From positions 1 through 49,727 of the forward strand of contig JAJDWF010000053.1 in assembly GCA_022825745.1 (NCBI GenBank): 49,727 bases of DNA, read 5' to 3'. Positions 48,665-49,727 of the stretch are shown here, piece after piece. Source of the DNA: Dehalococcoidia bacterium. Lineage in GTDB: Bacteria; Chloroflexota; Dehalococcoidia; Lucifugimonadales; UBA3495. How positions within the stretch are numbered: position 1 is the first letter of the stretch; every line of letters starts with the position of its first letter. The translations under genes were made by a program, and so were the position numbers. The notes beneath the pieces are model-generated. The model made no database searches and had not been told where the DNA came from. It saw nothing but the letters and a program-made list of their open reading frames with translations.

Positions 48665-49727
48665 ATGGTCAGCGACCGGGGCTGGATGCGAGATCGGGAA
48701 GGCCTGGGACTCTGGGAGCATCGGGGCAAAGTCGCCATCGTAGGTTGGGGCCAGTCCCACATTGATCGACGTTGGGACGGCGTCACCTTGGACCGGAGCT
48801 GTGGGGGCTTGAGCAAGGAGGCCTGCCTCAAGGCAATCTCCGACGCCGGCCTGTCTCTGGCCGATATCGACGGCCTGATCACCAGCAAGGAAACCCGCGC
48901 CGAGCAGACCTGGGCGCCCCGTCCTTACTTTGATCCGCCGTATGACACCGAGGACGGCCTGACCTACGCATCGGCGGATTGGATGCAAAGAGAATTGGGG
49001 TTAAACAACGCCCAGTATCTCTACTCCGACGCGCCCTACATCGGCCCCATGATGGGCCTGGCCGCCCAGGCAGTGGGCGACGGTCTGTGCGAGACGGCCC
49101 TGGTCTGGTACCCGATGGTCAATCTTTCCGGCCGGTATGGACACAACAACCCGGCGAATAACAGCCAGGAAGCCCACGGCAACGGCGCCTTTACCCTGCC
49201 CTGGGGTTATCAGAGCGGCGCGATGTTCAACAACCTGGTGATTTTCCAGCAGTACTGCAAGAAGTACGGCAAGTCCCACGACGGACTGGCCCCGCTGTGC
49301 TTGAACCTGCGCCGCAACGGCCTGTTGACTCCGTGGAGCTACTACGCTCTCCACGAGCCTTATCAGCTCACCCGGGAGGACTACCTGAACGGGCGCGTGA
49401 TTGAGGAACCCCTGGTGATCTACGACTGCGACCGCCCGGTCAACACCTGCGCCGCCTTCATCTTCACCACCGCCGAGCGCGCCAGGGACCTGCGGCAGAA
49501 GCCCATTTACGTGCTCAACCACGCCCAGACCTCCGGCCGGGGCCGGAGCACCATGTCGACGCTGGAGGAGCACCAGGAGGCCGTGGCCAGCCTGGCGCGG
49601 AGGATGTGGGAGGGTTCGGGCCTTGGCCCCGACGACGTGGACGTCTTCAATCCCTACGACGGCTACCTCACGTTCACGCAGCAGTTCCTCGAGGGATTCC
49701 AGTGGCACGGGGTCAAGTTGGGCGAGG
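48665..49727 (+). CDS. Thiolase-like protein (module copy 2), C-terminus cut by window edge
   Basis: 354 residues visible. Paralogue of the 10721 protein: LGLWEHRGKVAIVGWGQS, AAQAVGDGL, FQQYCKKYGKSHDGLAPL, FIFTTAERARDLRQKPIYVL and FNPYDGYLTF all have counterparts there. The nucleophilic Cys (Cys136 in copy 1) is Tyr125 here (SDAPYIGPMMG), so thiolytic chemistry through a Cys acyl-enzyme is ruled out on this subunit. AGGAGG lies five to six bases before the ATG. Last gene of the CaiB operon in the window. A non-thiolytic role, such as the aldolase type described for Ltp2, or a structural role is inferred. Confidence 0.85.
   Translation, partial: MVSDRGWMRDREGLGLWEHRGKVAIVGWGQSHIDRRWDGVTLDRSCGGLSKEACLKAISDAGLSLADIDGLITSKETRAEQTWAPRPYFDPPYDTEDGLTYASADWMQRELGLNNAQYLYSDAPYIGPMMGLAAQAVGDGLCETALVWYPMVNLSGRYGHNNPANNSQEAHGNGAFTLPWGYQSGAMFNNLVIFQQYCKKYGKSHDGLAPLCLNLRRNGLLTPWSYYALHEPYQLTREDYLNGRVIEEPLVIYDCDRPVNTCAAFIFTTAERARDLRQKPIYVLNHAQTSGRGRSTMSTLEEHQEAVASLARRMWEGSGLGPDDVDVFNPYDGYLTFTQQFLEGFQWHGVKLGE

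Overview
The window is GC-rich (roughly two thirds G+C), tightly packed bacterial chromosome. Starts are mostly ATG behind AGGAGG-type ribosome sites, with several GTG and TTG starts. Two luciferase-like flavin monooxygenases, four MFS permeases, a double CaiB/BaiF CoA-transferase, thiolase-like/DUF35 pairs, MaoC proteins, an HpaB-type hydroxylase, a gentisate-dioxygenase-like cupin, a GMC oxidoreductase and stand-alone hydrolases together match the gene content described for SAR202-like Dehalococcoidia (Chloroflexota), which are thought to oxidise recalcitrant organic compounds. That placement is inferred from gene content; no rRNA or tRNA gene is visible.

Layout. 1-2.4 kb: acyl-CoA ligase (cut by the left edge) behind an SDR, minus strand. 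2.4-8.9 kb: a metal-linked block, with a COG0523 GTPase (near-consensus promoter and a Fur-family-like dyad) overlapping a WD40 gene, then a dipeptide/nickel-type importer (lipoprotein plus two permeases, no ATPase). 9.0-12.4 kb: monooxygenase, DUF35 protein, thiolase-like protein and a very small HAD protein (module copy 1). 12.5-17.1 kb, minus: C1B peptidase, cysteine desulfurase, six-TM voltage-gated-type channel, double-cupin dioxygenase. 17.3-31.8 kb: CMD protein, MetX-like hydrolase, aldo-keto reductase, MFS, GGT-like acylase, GMC oxidoreductase, hydrolase, aminotransferase, M24 protein, Gfo/Idh/MocA oxidoreductase, and a multicopper oxidase translationally coupled to a second monooxygenase. 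31.9-34.7 kb: two MFS permeases.

34.7-40.7 kb is a variable, partly lower-GC island: a HicB-HicA-HicB-like set, a small lipoprotein, a 36-codon leader ORF coupled to a small DUF4177-like gene, small hypotheticals, an MFS gene, an AbiGi-like gene and long gene-poor gaps. 40.7-49.7 kb returns to catabolism: a MaoC pair, a large alpha/beta hydrolase, an HpaB-type hydroxylase, a fused double CaiB/BaiF protein, and module copy 2 (mini-HAD, DUF35, thiolase-like, cut by the right edge).

The best candidate for an undescribed system is the module that occurs twice, mini-HAD + DUF35 + thiolase-like. The copies differ at key residues: copy 2 has Tyr where the thiolase nucleophilic Cys should be, and copy 1 has lost half of the DUF35 zinc ribbon. 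Other notable items are a channel whose pore filter (TLDGWTE) predicts calcium selectivity, and a leader peptide with an internal hairpin.
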